A DNA stretch of 64,000 nucleotides from contig NZ_REFP01000008.1 of assembly GCF_003688725.1 (NCBI RefSeq), positions 124,001 to 188,000 on the forward strand, given 5' to 3'. Shown piece after piece: positions 52,462 to 62,547 of this stretch. Source of the stretch: Thermoactinomyces vulgaris (lineage in GTDB: Bacteria; Bacillota; Bacilli; Thermoactinomycetales; Thermoactinomycetaceae). A program made the position numbers and the translations under genes. The notes under the pieces were generated by a model. The model worked only from the letters and a program-made list of their open reading frames with translations. It searched no databases and had not been told where the DNA came from. Position 1 is the first letter of the stretch. Each line of letters begins with the position of its first letter.

Positions 52462-52757
52462 ATGGTTCCGCCTTTCCTGATCAATCATCTACGTTTTATT
52501 TTTATGATAAATTCAGGAAAAGTAAAGGGAAACAGAACGTTTTCCAAGCGGAATGTAACAAAAAGTACAGGAAAAAAGATTGCTAAAAGAGAATGAAGCT
52601 ATGATACACTGACAATGAACTGTCGATCCATTCTTGCGATTGGCACACGGGCATCGGAAATTTTTGTATCCGGTTAAAAGAAAAAACGTCGGGAAGCCGG
52701 AAACGGCATATGAAAACCATAAAATGTTTGATTAAGTAAGTTAAAGGAGTGGCAATC
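52462..52757. other. Divergent promoter region rarA / cymR
   Basis: Almost 300 bases without a gene. It contains AT-rich promoter-like stretches (TTGCTA near 52579 followed by TATGATAC) and a likely 130-base cymR leader with GC-rich partial inverted repeats. No known riboswitch is recognised. Confidence 0.4.
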
Positions 52758-53177
52758 TTGAAAATTTCAACCAAGGGTCGATATGGTTTAACCATTATGA
52801 TGGATCTGGCCAAACGGTTTGGACAAGGGCCGGTTCCTTTAAAAAGCGTGGCTGAACGCCACGGGTTATCGGAGCATTATTTGGAACAGCTGATCGCCCC
52901 GCTGCGCAATGCCGGTCTGGTGCGGAGTGTACGCGGAGCTTACGGCGGATATAAACTGGCAAAAGATCCCGAAGAGATCACCGCCGGAGACATCATCCGG
53001 GTTTTGGAAGGCCCCATTAACCTGGTGGAATACACCGAAGAAGATGATCCTGCCAGGCGGAACTTGTGGAAACGCGTCCGGGATGCCATTGTCAAAGAAT
53101 TGGACAGCACCACGCTGGCCTCATTGATCAATGATTCCGATGACGGAAATCATGACGGTTATATGTTTTATATCTGA
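52758..53177 (+). CDS. cymR: Rrf2-family cysteine metabolism repressor CymR
   Basis: 139 residues. Winged-helix Rrf2 domain: KISTKGRYGLTIMMDLAKRF, the recognition helix LSEHYLEQLIAPLRNAGLVRSVRGAYGGY. The three Cys that bind Fe-S in IscR are absent, as in CymR, which instead responds to O-acetylserine through CysK. TTG 52758 is preferred (AAAGGAG 8 bases upstream); GTG 52749 overlaps the RBS. Directly upstream of a cysteine desulfurase, the conserved arrangement. Confidence 0.88.
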   Translation: MKISTKGRYGLTIMMDLAKRFGQGPVPLKSVAERHGLSEHYLEQLIAPLRNAGLVRSVRGAYGGYKLAKDPEEITAGDIIRVLEGPINLVEYTEEDDPARRNLWKRVRDAIVKELDSTTLASLINDSDDGNHDGYMFYI

Positions 53178-53257
53178 AGAAACTTTTAAAAAGAAGCGAA
53201 AAGGCGTATCTTTTTATTATAGATTTTTAAAGAGTTCAGCAGGTAAGGTGAAAATCA

Positions 53258-54400
53258 ATGCCAATTTATTTAGACCATGCAGCGACAACACCGATCCATC
53301 CAAAAGTGAAAGAAGCCATGTTGCCTTTTTTGGATCATGCGTTTGGGAACCCCTCCAGTATCCACCAATACGGCAGGGAAGTGAGAAGCGCGCTGGATCG
53401 GGCACGTGATCAAATCGCACAAAGCTTGAATGCCGACAGCAGCCGGATTGTCTTTACCAGCGGCGGAACTGAAGCAGATAACCTGGCCTTGTTCGGGGTC
53501 ATGGAGGCAGAACGCAAAAAAGGCAGAAATCATTTGATCACATCTCAAATTGAACACCATGCGGTTTTGGATACATGCCATTATTTGGAACGAAACGGGT
53601 TTGAAGTCACTTATCTTCCGGTGGATTCCAAAGGGCTTGTGGATTTGGAAGCTTTGAAAGAGGCGACCCGGCCGGATACGGCTCTTGTTTCCATCATGTA
53701 TGGAAACAATGAAGTGGGCACCCTTCAGCCTGTCCGGGAAATCGGCGAATGGGCCCGGGAACGGGGGATTTTTTTTCATACCGATGCGGTGCAGGCATTC
53801 GGGGTGGAAGAAATCGATGTAAAAACATTACCCGTGGATTTGGTTACCATCTCCAGCCATAAGATCAACGGTCCCAAAGGGGCGGGTGCCCTTTATTTCG
53901 CACCGGAGGTTCCGCTGATTCCCCGCTTTTTTGGCGGTGCCCAGGAAAGAAGGCGCCGTGCCGGAACGGAAAACGTTTTGGGAATCGTCGGATTTGGAAA
54001 AGCAGCTGAAATCGCCGGCCAAAAACGCCGGGAGCACAGGGCAAAAATGGAAGGGTTGCGGAAACTCTTTTTGAAAGAGCTGCAAAAACGCGGGACCCGT
54101 CACGTGATTAACGGCGATCCCGACCGGAGCCTTCCCCACATTGTCAATGTTAGTTTTCCCGGTACGGATTCCGAAACGTTACTGATGAATTTCGATTTGG
54201 AAGGAATTGCGTGTGCGAGCGGTTCGGCATGTACATCCGGAACGCTGGAAGTGTCGCATGTCTTGAAAGCGATGAATTTGCCGGATGAAGTGACAAAATC
54301 GGCCATTCGCTTCAGTTTCGGCTGGGAAAATACCGAAGAAGAAGTGAGACAGGCGGCGCAAATCACAGCGTCGGTTGTGGAGAGATTGACTTCGGTGTAA
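53258..54400 (+). CDS. iscS: Cysteine desulfurase (NifS/IscS family, YrvO-like)
   Basis: 380 residues. PLP Lys in TISSHKINGPKGAGALYF, N-terminal YLDHAATTPIHPKVKEAM, and the mobile loop with the catalytic Cys in GIACASGSACTSGTLE. It removes sulfur from cysteine for tRNA thiolation or Fe-S assembly. In B. subtilis the equivalent yrvO precedes mnmA; here mnmA is absent and an unknown gene follows. RBS AGGTGA. Confidence 0.93.
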   Translation: MPIYLDHAATTPIHPKVKEAMLPFLDHAFGNPSSIHQYGREVRSALDRARDQIAQSLNADSSRIVFTSGGTEADNLALFGVMEAERKKGRNHLITSQIEHHAVLDTCHYLERNGFEVTYLPVDSKGLVDLEALKEATRPDTALVSIMYGNNEVGTLQPVREIGEWARERGIFFHTDAVQAFGVEEIDVKTLPVDLVTISSHKINGPKGAGALYFAPEVPLIPRFFGGAQERRRRAGTENVLGIVGFGKAAEIAGQKRREHRAKMEGLRKLFLKELQKRGTRHVINGDPDRSLPHIVNVSFPGTDSETLLMNFDLEGIACASGSACTSGTLEVSHVLKAMNLPDEVTKSAIRFSFGWENTEEEVRQAAQITASVVERLTSV

Positions 54401-54470
54401 AAACCGGCAAAAGCAGGAATGGACAAGGGTGGAGATCGAAACAAATGGAAAAAGAAAGGGAGGGAGACCA

Positions 54471-54977
54471 TTGAATTTGCATGCCCTTGATCAAATGGAA
54501 GATTGGGAAAAGGAATTGGACAACATTGACTGGAAAACCATGCTTGCCGACATTGACCGTGCATTGATGGATAATTTGGCCGCCGAGTTGGGTTTTCCTT
54601 CCTACCAACGTTTGGAACAAGCTTCGGAGCGGGTGGTGGAAGACTTTTACGTCGCCCACCTTTCCGACGGCCGGTGGGTGTGGTGGAATCCGACCACGTA
54701 TGCCAAAGAAGATCCGTTGTATTTTGAGAATAAACAACAAATTATGGAGTTTATTGCCAAAGTATTAAAGTTGGAAAAAAAACATTTAAGACGCTTGGAA
54801 CAGGGGCTGGATCAAGTAGTGCAAACCAAGCGCTGCCGTTGTTGCGAACACGAATACAATCCGTTTGACCCGTCCCGCATCGATTGGGATGCGGAGCAGG
54901 AGCAAGCGGAATTTTGCTCCCCCGAATGTGCGATGGAATATGTGATGGATGAAATGAAAGAAGATTTTACGGGATAA
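54471..54977 (+). CDS. Unknown protein with C-terminal four-cysteine motif
   Basis: 168 residues from TTG 54471 (GGGAGGG 8 bases upstream). A helical acidic N-terminus (MEDWEKELDNIDWKTMLADI) is followed by a W-rich segment (DGRWVWWNPTTYAKEDPLYF) and a C-terminal region with TKRCRCCEHEYNPFDPSR and EFCSPECAMEYV, a likely zinc ribbon. It lies between iscS and recD2, where B. subtilis has mnmA and yrrB. No family recognised. Confidence 0.65.
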   Translation: MNLHALDQMEDWEKELDNIDWKTMLADIDRALMDNLAAELGFPSYQRLEQASERVVEDFYVAHLSDGRWVWWNPTTYAKEDPLYFENKQQIMEFIAKVLKLEKKHLRRLEQGLDQVVQTKRCRCCEHEYNPFDPSRIDWDAEQEQAEFCSPECAMEYVMDEMKEDFTG

Positions 54978-54984
54978 TTCTTAA

Positions 54985-55021
54985 AAGCGACCTCAGATGT
55001 TTGTTTGAGGTCCTTTTCTTT
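54985..55021 (+). terminator. Terminator before recD2
   Basis: GACCTCA / TGAGGTC stem followed by CTTTTCTTT. Moderate strength. Confidence 0.6.
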
Positions 55022-55045
55022 AAGGCATGAATCAGGGTGAGTGTC

Positions 55046-57301
55046 ATGAATACACAGTTGGATCTGTTTCAAGAAAGCTATGTCAAAGGCGTTTTCAAAC
55101 AGGAAATTTTTTATAACGAGGAAACCGGATATGGCGTGTTTATATTGAAGGTGACGGATGCTTCCGAGGAAGTGGAGGAAGAGGAGATCACCGTGGTCGG
55201 CAATATGTTGCGCCCGTATCAGGAAGAAGTTTATTGTTGCTACGGAGAGTGGAGAAACCATCCCAAGTTTGGCCGGCAATGGTATGCCCATCGCGTGCAA
55301 AAAGAGATTCCGCGCTCCAGAGACGCCATCATCCGTTATCTTTCCAGCGGGCTGTTCTCCGGCGTGGGGCAAAAGACGGCAGAAAAAATCGTTGATTTTT
55401 TGGGGACGGAGGCGCTCGACAAAATTGCAAACGATCCCCGTTGTTTGGAGGAAATCAAAGGGATTTCGGCCGCAAAAGCCCGGAAAATCGCTGAGCAACT
55501 TCATGACCATCAGGGACTGGAGCAAGCGTTGGTTTATTTGTATCAATTCGGAATCGGCCCGGCCTTGGCCTTGCGGATCGTTCAAACATATAAACATGAG
55601 ACCATCTCCATTCTGAAAGAAAACCCCTACCGGATGATTGAAGAAATTGACGGAATCGGGTTTCGGCGGGCCGATGAAATTGCCAAAGCACAAGGGCTCA
55701 GCGAAGATGCTCCGGAGCGTTTTCAAGCCGCGTTGCTGTATGTGATCAAGGAAGCCTCTCTGTCCCGGGGACATGTTTACGTCACTTGGGAACAGTTGAA
55801 CGAAGCGGTCAATGATCTGTTGGGGGAAGAGGCGGTCCGATGGTTTCCGGAAGAGAAACGGACGCTTTATATTGAGCATCTGTTGGATGATGACCGGTTG
55901 ATATTAGAAGACGGCCGCTATTATCTGCCTTCGTTGTATTACGCGGAATACGGGCTTGCCATGCGGGTCAAGCAATTGCTGGAGGAGCCGTTTGAGCCGG
56001 ATTACTCGGTGGCGGACATTTACGGAAAAATCGGGGAGATTGAAGAAGAGTTGTCAGTCAGTTATGCCGAAAAGCAGAGAGATGCCTTGATCACGGCGAT
56101 GTCGTCTTCCTTGATGATCTTGACCGGTGGGCCGGGAACGGGGAAGACCACCGTGATCCAAGGGATTTGTCAGCTGTTTTCCCGCCTGAATGAAATTTCC
56201 ATCAATCCCGAGGATTACAAAGGAACGGAGAAGCCGTTTCCCATCCGGCTGGTTGCGCCCACCGGGCGGGCCGCCAAGCGGATGTCTGAAACCACGGGGC
56301 TTCCGGCAATGACGATTCACCGGTTGTTGGGATGGAAAGGAGAATTTTTTGAGCATCATGCTGATCATCCGATTGAAGGAAGTTTGTTAATTGTGGACGA
56401 GGTTTCGATGCTCGACATCTGGCTGGCCAATTCACTTTTCCGGGCGATTCCAAAGGGGATGCAGGTGATTTTGGTCGGGGATCAAGAACAGCTTCCTTCC
56501 GTGGGACCCGGCCAGGTTTTGCATCATCTCTTGCAGGTGAAAGAAATTCCTCGTGCCGAGTTGACGGAAATTTTCCGGCAACAGGAAGGCTCTTCGATCA
56601 TTGAGCTGGCGCATGCCGTGAAAAACGGTGAGGTTCCGGATGATTTGTTGTTGCCCCGGCCCGACCGCCGTTTTTTTTCGTGCAAAAAAGAACAAGCGCT
56701 GTCCGTCATAGTGCAAACCGTCGTCAATGCCGTCAAAAAAGGGTACACGTTGTTTGACATCCAGGTTCTGGCCCCGATTTACAAAGGCCCCGTCGGGGTG
56801 AACCGCATCAACGAAGAGATTCAAGCCGTTTTAAATCCCCCGGGCCCGCAAAAAAAAGAAATTGCTTGGGGAGACACGGTGTTTCGGTTGGGAGACAAAG
56901 TGTTGCAGCTTGTCAATCACACGGAACATCCGGTTTATAACGGGGATATGGGCATCATCACCTCCATTGACGAAACGGCTTCCGGGGATCAGCCGGTGTT
57001 GTGGGTGCGGTACGACCGGTTGGAAGTTCCTTATAAAAAGACGCAATTGGGCCAAATTTCCCTGGCATATGCCTGTTCCGTCCATAAGGCGCAAGGATCC
57101 GAATTTCCGATTGTGGTGTTTCCGGTATTATTTGCTTTTCGCCGGATGCTGGAGCGGAATCTGATTTATACGGGGATTACCCGGAGCAAATCGTATCTGA
57201 TCATGTGCGGGGAAAAGGAAGCCTTGGTCGAGGGATTGAAAAACCAACGGGGTGAGGAACGAAACAGCCGGCTTCAAGATTTGATTGAGGAAGACTGGTA
57301 A
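55046..57301 (+). CDS. recD2: ATP-dependent 5'-3' DNA helicase RecD2
   Basis: 751 residues. An N-terminal OB-like and helix-hairpin-helix region (SSGLFSGVGQKTAEKIVDFLG, EIDGIGFRRADEIA) distinguishes RecD2 from RecBCD RecD. Helicase motifs: Walker A in ILTGGPGTGKTTVIQG, DE in LLIVDEVSMLD, GDQEQLPSVGPG, and the C-terminal YACSVHKAQGSEFPIVV and RNLIYTGITRSK. It works in replication-linked repair. ATG 55046 has CAGGGTGAG upstream. Confidence 0.95.
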   Translation: MNTQLDLFQESYVKGVFKQEIFYNEETGYGVFILKVTDASEEVEEEEITVVGNMLRPYQEEVYCCYGEWRNHPKFGRQWYAHRVQKEIPRSRDAIIRYLSSGLFSGVGQKTAEKIVDFLGTEALDKIANDPRCLEEIKGISAAKARKIAEQLHDHQGLEQALVYLYQFGIGPALALRIVQTYKHETISILKENPYRMIEEIDGIGFRRADEIAKAQGLSEDAPERFQAALLYVIKEASLSRGHVYVTWEQLNEAVNDLLGEEAVRWFPEEKRTLYIEHLLDDDRLILEDGRYYLPSLYYAEYGLAMRVKQLLEEPFEPDYSVADIYGKIGEIEEELSVSYAEKQRDALITAMSSSLMILTGGPGTGKTTVIQGICQLFSRLNEISINPEDYKGTEKPFPIRLVAPTGRAAKRMSETTGLPAMTIHRLLGWKGEFFEHHADHPIEGSLLIVDEVSMLDIWLANSLFRAIPKGMQVILVGDQEQLPSVGPGQVLHHLLQVKEIPRAELTEIFRQQEGSSIIELAHAVKNGEVPDDLLLPRPDRRFFSCKKEQALSVIVQTVVNAVKKGYTLFDIQVLAPIYKGPVGVNRINEEIQAVLNPPGPQKKEIAWGDTVFRLGDKVLQLVNHTEHPVYNGDMGIITSIDETASGDQPVLWVRYDRLEVPYKKTQLGQISLAYACSVHKAQGSEFPIVVFPVLFAFRRMLERNLIYTGITRSKSYLIMCGEKEALVEGLKNQRGEERNSRLQDLIEEDW

Positions 57302-57365
57302 CAAGTCCCCCGCATTTCCGACGGTGATCCGCCAATACTAAGGGTAGCGGGGGAGGCTGATATCC

Positions 57366-57869
57366 TTGCGCAAATCCCAGGAAGTGATCGGGCTTTCCAT
57401 CATCCATCTTGAAACAGGCAAGAAGTTGGGAACCGTCTGTGATCTTCTGTTTGATGAAGAGCAACAGTTCAGGGGTATTTTGATGGAAGACGGCGGTTTG
57501 TTTAAAAGGCGAAAGTTTATTTCGACGGACCATATCGTTTCCATCGGAAATGATGCCGTCGTAGTGGACAACGAGCATCCATTTTCCGCCAACCCGAAAA
57601 ACAAGAATTGGATGAGCATTTGTTCGGGAGACAAGAAATTAAAAGGACGCACCATTTTAACCAGCAGCGGATATGAAATGGGTTTGGTGGAAAATGTCTA
57701 TTTTCTGGAAGAAATGGGGACGCTGATAGGGTACGAACTCTCTGACGGCATCTTAAATGACATTCGGGACGGCAGAAAGTGGTTGAAAACGAAAAAACCG
57801 CTGATTTGGGGAGAAGATGTGTTGATTGCCCCCGCCGACCAAATTGAAGTCAAAGATGCCAATTCTTGA
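57366..57869 (+). CDS. yrrD: PRC-barrel domain protein (YrrD-like)
   Basis: 167 residues. Two PRC-barrel modules: RKSQEVIGLSIIHLETGKKL and, later, KLKGRTILTSSGYEMGLVENVYFLEE. The role is unknown; in other bacteria PRC barrels bind proteins or RNA (RimM). Start TTG 57366 follows GGGGAGG. Order recD2-yrrD is the same as in B. subtilis. Confidence 0.88.
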   Translation: MRKSQEVIGLSIIHLETGKKLGTVCDLLFDEEQQFRGILMEDGGLFKRRKFISTDHIVSIGNDAVVVDNEHPFSANPKNKNWMSICSGDKKLKGRTILTSSGYEMGLVENVYFLEEMGTLIGYELSDGILNDIRDGRKWLKTKKPLIWGEDVLIAPADQIEVKDANS

Positions 57870-57884
57870 AGGAAGGAAATCAGT

Positions 57885-58085
57885 ATGCTTCGTTGTCCGA
57901 ATTGCAATTCTCACGACCTGGGAAAAGTGGGAACCAATCAGCTGTATTGCTGGCACTGCTTTGTGGAAATCACCACAGAAGAAGATCAAATTACCTCGGT
58001 GTATCAAGTGGAAGAAGACGGAACCCTGACTTCCCTCAATGACCTGTTTTTGGAGGAAAGCTCTCACCTTTCGTATTTGGACTGA
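57885..58085 (+). CDS. yrzR: Small zinc-ribbon protein, 66 aa
   Basis: N-terminal CPNCNSHDLGKVGTNQLYCWHC is a CxxC...CxxC zinc ribbon; an acidic tail (EEDQITSVYQVEEDG) follows. RBS GAAGGAAGG. Its place between yrrD and the next small gene matches yrzR of B. subtilis. Function unknown. The symbol is assigned by synteny. Confidence 0.75.
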   Translation: MLRCPNCNSHDLGKVGTNQLYCWHCFVEITTEEDQITSVYQVEEDGTLTSLNDLFLEESSHLSYLD

Positions 58086-58112
58086 CCTCACCCACAAGGA
58101 GGGAGCTTCGTC

Positions 58113-58313
58113 ATGCGCCGGACACTTTACACCCTTATCGCAGGCGGATTGATTTTATTCGGCTTCAGACGGATGATGCACATGCGGCAAAAAAGCAAGA
58201 TGCAGTACTATTTGCAGTCCATGATGCGTGCCATGCAAAAAAACAAATGGTTGCGCAAAATCATGATGGAAGGGCTCATGAAAGGGCTTCGTCGCTTCCA
58301 AATCGCAAGATAA
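58113..58313 (+). CDS. yrzQ: Small basic membrane-associated protein, 66 aa (YrzQ position)
   Basis: One N-terminal hydrophobic segment (TLYTLIAGGLILFGF), then a strongly basic Met-rich helical tail (RRMMHMRQKSKMQYYLQSMM). RBS AAGGAGGGAGC. Symbol inferred from gene order. Function unknown. A terminator follows. Confidence 0.65.
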   Translation: MRRTLYTLIAGGLILFGFRRMMHMRQKSKMQYYLQSMMRAMQKNKWLRKIMMEGLMKGLRRFQIAR

Positions 58314-58325
58314 CCAAACCCCGCG

Positions 58326-58363
58326 AAAATCCCCGGGCCCAAAATAAGCCCGGGGATTTTTTG
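58326..58363 (+). terminator. Strong intrinsic terminator
   Basis: AAATCCCCGGGC / GCCCGGGGATTTTTT. Confidence 0.9.
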
Positions 58364-58430
58364 CTTCTCATAAAATGAGACAGGTTTTCGTATCTTATAA
58401 GTAAGATTGGTTTTTCGGGAGGTGCCGTCC

Positions 58431-59504
58431 GTGGAGCAATGGAAAATGCCGCAATATTTGCATCGGGCTCTTTTTGTCCTTGTTCTGCTCGGCATCTTGT
58501 ATTTTCTTATGCAACTCGGACCGTGGATATCGGGCATTTTTCGTTTTTTAAAGGCGGTTTTCGGCCCTTTTTTAATTGCCATGATCATTTCCTATTTATT
58601 AAATCCGGTGGTCAATTTGTTGAGCCAGAAGTTTCTGCCGCGCAGTCTGGCGGTGTTGCTCATATACAGTTTGTTTATCCTGTCTCTGGTGATTTTGGCG
58701 ATGAACACCATTCCGCTTTTGCAACATCAATTCAAAGAGTTGGCTGAGCATCTTCCGGAATGGAATGAGCGGATCCAGCTCATGATCAAAGAATACAATG
58801 ATCACAGCAAAGAGTTGTTGCCTTTTGGGGTCAAAGAAGGCATCGAGCAAGCATTGTCAAAATTGGAGCATAAGATGACCGGTTATGTGGGAAACATGAT
58901 GAGCGGGATCGGCAGCACCATCAACCAGTTGTTTCTCGTTTTGATCATTCCTTTTTTGGCTTTTTACATGTTAAAGGACATTCAATCCATTGAACGGACA
59001 TTGCTTACTTTGTTGCCCAAAAAACAGCGCAAGCCGATTCTCCGTTTGTTGAGGGATGTGGACGATGCACTGGGCAATTACATTCGCGGGCAGTTTCTGG
59101 TTTGCGTGGTTGTCGGGGTGCTGGCATATATCGGTTATCTCATTGTGGGGTTGCCCTATGCACTCTTGATGGCGGCTTTGGTTGCCGTCTTTAATGTCAT
59201 TCCGTATCTGGGCCCCATATTTGGCCTCATTCCGTCATTGTTTGTGGCACTGACCGTTTCTCCCAAAACGGCCGTCGGCGTTGTGATCGTCAATCTCTTT
59301 GTCCAGATGCTGGAAGGGAATGTGATTTCGCCACAGATTGTCGGGCGAAGCCTGCATATGCATCCGTTGTTTATTATCTTGGCCTTATTGGTCGGTGGGG
59401 AAATCGGGGGGGTTTTGGGATTGCTTTTGGCTGTTCCCGTTTTTGCGATGGGAAAAGTGACGGTGGAGCATATTTTGCAACATTTTATTGAACGAAGGGT
59501 TTGA
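58431..59504 (+). CDS. yrrI: AI-2E family transporter (YrrI-like permease)
   Basis: 357 residues with seven to eight membrane segments. Family hallmarks: AVFGPFLIAMIISYLLNPVVNLL near the N-terminus and AVFNVIPYLGPIFGLIPSLF, then HPLFIILALLVGGEIGGVLG. Despite the family name, substrates vary (some are Na+/H+ antiporters). GTG 58431 follows GGGAGGTG. Its stop codon lies inside the alaS promoter. Confidence 0.88.
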   Translation: MEQWKMPQYLHRALFVLVLLGILYFLMQLGPWISGIFRFLKAVFGPFLIAMIISYLLNPVVNLLSQKFLPRSLAVLLIYSLFILSLVILAMNTIPLLQHQFKELAEHLPEWNERIQLMIKEYNDHSKELLPFGVKEGIEQALSKLEHKMTGYVGNMMSGIGSTINQLFLVLIIPFLAFYMLKDIQSIERTLLTLLPKKQRKPILRLLRDVDDALGNYIRGQFLVCVVVGVLAYIGYLIVGLPYALLMAALVAVFNVIPYLGPIFGLIPSLFVALTVSPKTAVGVVIVNLFVQMLEGNVISPQIVGRSLHMHPLFIILALLVGGEIGGVLGLLLAVPVFAMGKVTVEHILQHFIERRV

Positions 59505-59529
59505 AACCCGGCAAAACAGATTGTATAAT
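59501..59529 (+). promoter_or_regulatory. Promoter of the alaS T-box transcript
   Basis: TTGAAA at 59501 and consensus TATAAT at 59524 with a 17-bp spacer. The -35 covers the stop codon of the upstream permease gene. Confidence 0.8.
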
Positions 59530-59534
59530 AAAAA

Positions 59535-59818
59535 AACCAAAGAGCATCTGGAATATGTGAAACATGATGAAGGAACCGAGTGGATTGAATCCCCGCCAGA
59601 GAGAAAAGCCCGTGGGCTGAGAGGCTTTTCCGGAACCGATCGATCCACGGCCAGTTCCGGAATGCAGCTAATCCCTGCCGGCAGAATCTGCCGTTATCCT
59701 TTAATGAGGTGACCGTGTTACATACCCGGCTTCCAAAGGACCGGGATTTGACGGTAATAAGGGTGGTACCGCGAGAACAGCCTTCTCGTCCCTGATCGAG
59801 GACGGGGAGGTTTTTTAT
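59535..59818 (+). ncRNA. T-box leader of alaS
   Basis: T-box consensus AGGGTGGTACCGCG at about 59760-59773. Stem I holds CCAGAGAGAAAAGCC and GGAATGCAGCTAATCC. The probable specifier is the Ala codon GCT at 59667-59669, followed by a purine as usual (GCA at 59664 is an alternative). Uncharged tRNA-Ala should disrupt the terminator that follows. Confidence 0.93.
59781..59818 (+). terminator. T-box regulated terminator before alaS
   Basis: CCTTCTCGTCC-CTGATCGA-GGACGGGGAGGTTTTTT. Confidence 0.88.
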
Positions 59819-59840
59819 TGGAAAAAGGAGGTAAGAGTTG

Positions 59841-62471
59841 ATGAAAGCAAGTGAAATTCGCCGGAAATATCTTGAATTCTTTGCGGAAAAAGGGCACAAA
59901 ATCGAACCCAGTGCATCGCTTGTCCCTGTGGATGATCCTTCTCTGTTGTGGATCAACAGCGGGGTGGCCACATTGAAAAAGTATTTTGACGGCCGGGTGA
60001 AACCGGAAAATCCACGGATCGTCAATTCGCAAAAAGCGATCCGTACCAATGATATTGAAAATGTCGGATACACGGCCCGCCATCATACGTTTTTTGAGAT
60101 GTTGGGAAACTTTTCGGTCGGGGATTACTTTAAAGAAGAAGCGATCGAGTGGGCTTGGGAATTCCTGACCGATCCCAAATGGATGGGGCTGGATCCGGAA
60201 AAATTGTCCGTAACCATTCACCCGGAAGATGAGGAAGCTTACCGGCTGTGGAAAGAGAAAATCGGCTTGCCCGATGAGCGGATCATCCGCCTGGAAGAAA
60301 ATTTCTGGGATATCGGCGAGGGACCGAGCGGCCCCAATACCGAAATTTTCTATGACCGCGGGGCCCATCTTTGTGATCCCTCGGATCCGGAGTGTTACCC
60401 CGGCGGTGAAAACGAACGGTATCTGGAAATCTGGAACCTCGTGTTTTCCCAATACAACCACAATCCGGACGGGACTTACACGCCCCTGCCGAAAAAGAAC
60501 ATTGATACCGGCATGGGGTTGGAACGGATGGCTTCGGTGATGCAGGATGTTCCGACCAACTATGACACGGATTTGTTCCAGCCGATCATCCAGGCAACCT
60601 GTGAGAAAGCGGGAGTGGCCTACGGGGAAAAAGAGGAAACCGATGTCGCGTTGAAAGTGATTGCTGATCATGTGCGGACCATTGTTTTTGCCGTGGGGGA
60701 TGGAGCGCTTCCTTCCAATGAGGGCCGCGGCTATGTTTTGCGCCGCTTGTTGCGCCGGGCCGTTCGGTACGGACGGAAGCTGGGGATCAAACGGCCGTTC
60801 CTTTATGAATTGACCCCGATCGTGGCGGAGATCATGAAAGATTACTATCCGGAGCCGGTGCAAAAACAAGATTTCATCCAACGGGTCATCCGGGGTGAAG
60901 AAGAAAAATTCCTGGAAACATTGACCGAAGGCTTGCATATTCTTGAAAAGGTCTTGGATAAAGCAAAAACCGAAGGAAAACAAGAAATCTCCGGAAAAGA
61001 AGCATTCAAATTGTATGACACCTATGGTTTTCCTTTTGATTTAACCGAAGAAATTGCCCGCGAGCAAGGGGTTTCCGTCGACCGTCAGGGATTCGAAGAA
61101 GAAATGAAAAAACAACGGGAACGGGCCCGTTCCGCGAGGGAAGATGCGGACAGCATGCAGGTGCAAGGCGGTGTTCTCTCTGAATTGCAAGTGGACACGG
61201 AGTTTGTCGGTTATGAAAAAACCGAATGCCAGACCACCGTTTCCGTGTTGATTCATGAAGAGGAACGGGTTCGGGAATTGACGGAAGGACAAAAAGGGTT
61301 TTTGATCCTGAAAGAAACCCCGTTTTATGCGGAAAGCGGCGGGCAGGTCGCCGACCGGGGCGTCATTTTGTCCGGCCAGGCGGAACTGACCGTGCTGGAT
61401 GTGCAAAAAGGACCGCGTGGTGAGCATGTCCACAACATTCAGGTTGAAAAAGGGACGATCCGCGAAGGAGAAACGGTCAAAGCCGCCATCCATCGCGATT
61501 TGCGCCAGGACACGGTGAAAAACCATACGGCCACTCACTTGTTGCACCAAGCCTTAAAAGATGTCTTGGGCGAACATGTGAACCAAGCCGGTTCTTTGGT
61601 TGCGCCGGATCGCCTCCGCTTTGATTTCACACACATCGGCGCGATGTCCGAAGAGGAAATCAAAGAAGTGGAACGGCGTGTAAACGAACAGATTTGGGCT
61701 AATAATAAGGTGGAAGTCATGATCAAGCCGCTGGACGAGGCCAAAGCGATGGGAGCCATGGCTTTGTTTGGCGAAAAATATGGCAGCATCGTGCGGGTCG
61801 TGAAAATTGACGACTACAGCTTGGAGCTTTGCGGCGGAACCCATGTGAAATTCACCGGTGAGATTGGTCTTTTCAAAATTACCGGGGAAAGCGGAATCGG
61901 TTCCGGAACCCGCCGGATCGAAGCAGTGACCGGGCGCCATGCTTATGCGTTCGTTGAAGAGCAGATCGGATGGCTCAACCAGGCTGCCCGGCAGTTGAAA
62001 AGCAAAGCGCAAGATGTTCCGGAACGGATTGAACAATTGCAAAACCGCCAGAAAGAGTTGGAAAGGGAAAACGAATCCCTCACGGCCAAGTTAAACCAGG
62101 CTCAGGTTGCCAAATTGCTGAATCAGGTGCAGGAAGTGTCCGGAGTCCCGGTGCTCGCCACACAAGTGCAAGCCGGCGGCATGGAACCGTTGCGCTCGTT
62201 AATGGACGATTTGCGTAAGCACCTCGAAGAAGGAGTCATCGTGCTGGGCGCGGCTTCAAACGGAAAAGTGTCCATTGTGGCTTCGGTCTCCCCCAAATAC
62301 GTAAAGGAAGGGTTGCACGCCGGAAAATTGGTGAAAGAAGTGGCTGTCCAATGCGGTGGCGGCGGTGGCGGCCGTCCGGATATGGCGCAAGCCGGAGGCA
62401 AGAAACCGGAACAATTGCCGGCTGCTTTGGCCGGAGTCAGTGAGTGGATCCGCCGGCAAATGTCCTGTTAA
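59841..62471 (+). CDS. alaS: Alanyl-tRNA synthetase
   Basis: 876 residues, full length. Class II catalytic core ([34 protein letters not shown]), editing domain with zinc/His motif [19 protein letters not shown] and the distal CGGTHV, then a coiled coil and a C-terminal DHHA1 domain with [15 protein letters not shown]. Charges tRNA-Ala and clears Ser/Gly mischarging. ATG 59841 follows AAAGGAGG; T-box regulated. Confidence 0.97.
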   Translation: MKASEIRRKYLEFFAEKGHKIEPSASLVPVDDPSLLWINSGVATLKKYFDGRVKPENPRIVNSQKAIRTNDIENVGYTARHHTFFEMLGNFSVGDYFKEEAIEWAWEFLTDPKWMGLDPEKLSVTIHPEDEEAYRLWKEKIGLPDERIIRLEENFWDIGEGPSGPNTEIFYDRGAHLCDPSDPECYPGGENERYLEIWNLVFSQYNHNPDGTYTPLPKKNIDTGMGLERMASVMQDVPTNYDTDLFQPIIQATCEKAGVAYGEKEETDVALKVIADHVRTIVFAVGDGALPSNEGRGYVLRRLLRRAVRYGRKLGIKRPFLYELTPIVAEIMKDYYPEPVQKQDFIQRVIRGEEEKFLETLTEGLHILEKVLDKAKTEGKQEISGKEAFKLYDTYGFPFDLTEEIAREQGVSVDRQGFEEEMKKQRERARSAREDADSMQVQGGVLSELQVDTEFVGYEKTECQTTVSVLIHEEERVRELTEGQKGFLILKETPFYAESGGQVADRGVILSGQAELTVLDVQKGPRGEHVHNIQVEKGTIREGETVKAAIHRDLRQDTVKNHTATHLLHQALKDVLGEHVNQAGSLVAPDRLRFDFTHIGAMSEEEIKEVERRVNEQIWANNKVEVMIKPLDEAKAMGAMALFGEKYGSIVRVVKIDDYSLELCGGTHVKFTGEIGLFKITGESGIGSGTRRIEAVTGRHAYAFVEEQIGWLNQAARQLKSKAQDVPERIEQLQNRQKELERENESLTAKLNQAQVAKLLNQVQEVSGVPVLATQVQAGGMEPLRSLMDDLRKHLEEGVIVLGAASNGKVSIVASVSPKYVKEGLHAGKLVKEVAVQCGGGGGGRPDMAQAGGKKPEQLPAALAGVSEWIRRQMSC

Positions 62472-62547
62472 AAACAAAGGATAATCCATTGCAAAAGGCG
62501 AAGGATTAAAGTGCGGATCTTCATAAGAGAGGGGTGTGAGATCATCC

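Noticed and set aside
59718-60983. 421-residue minus-strand ORF opposite alaS and its T-box
   Set aside because: It would run through the T-box leader and the alaS catalytic core; shadow.
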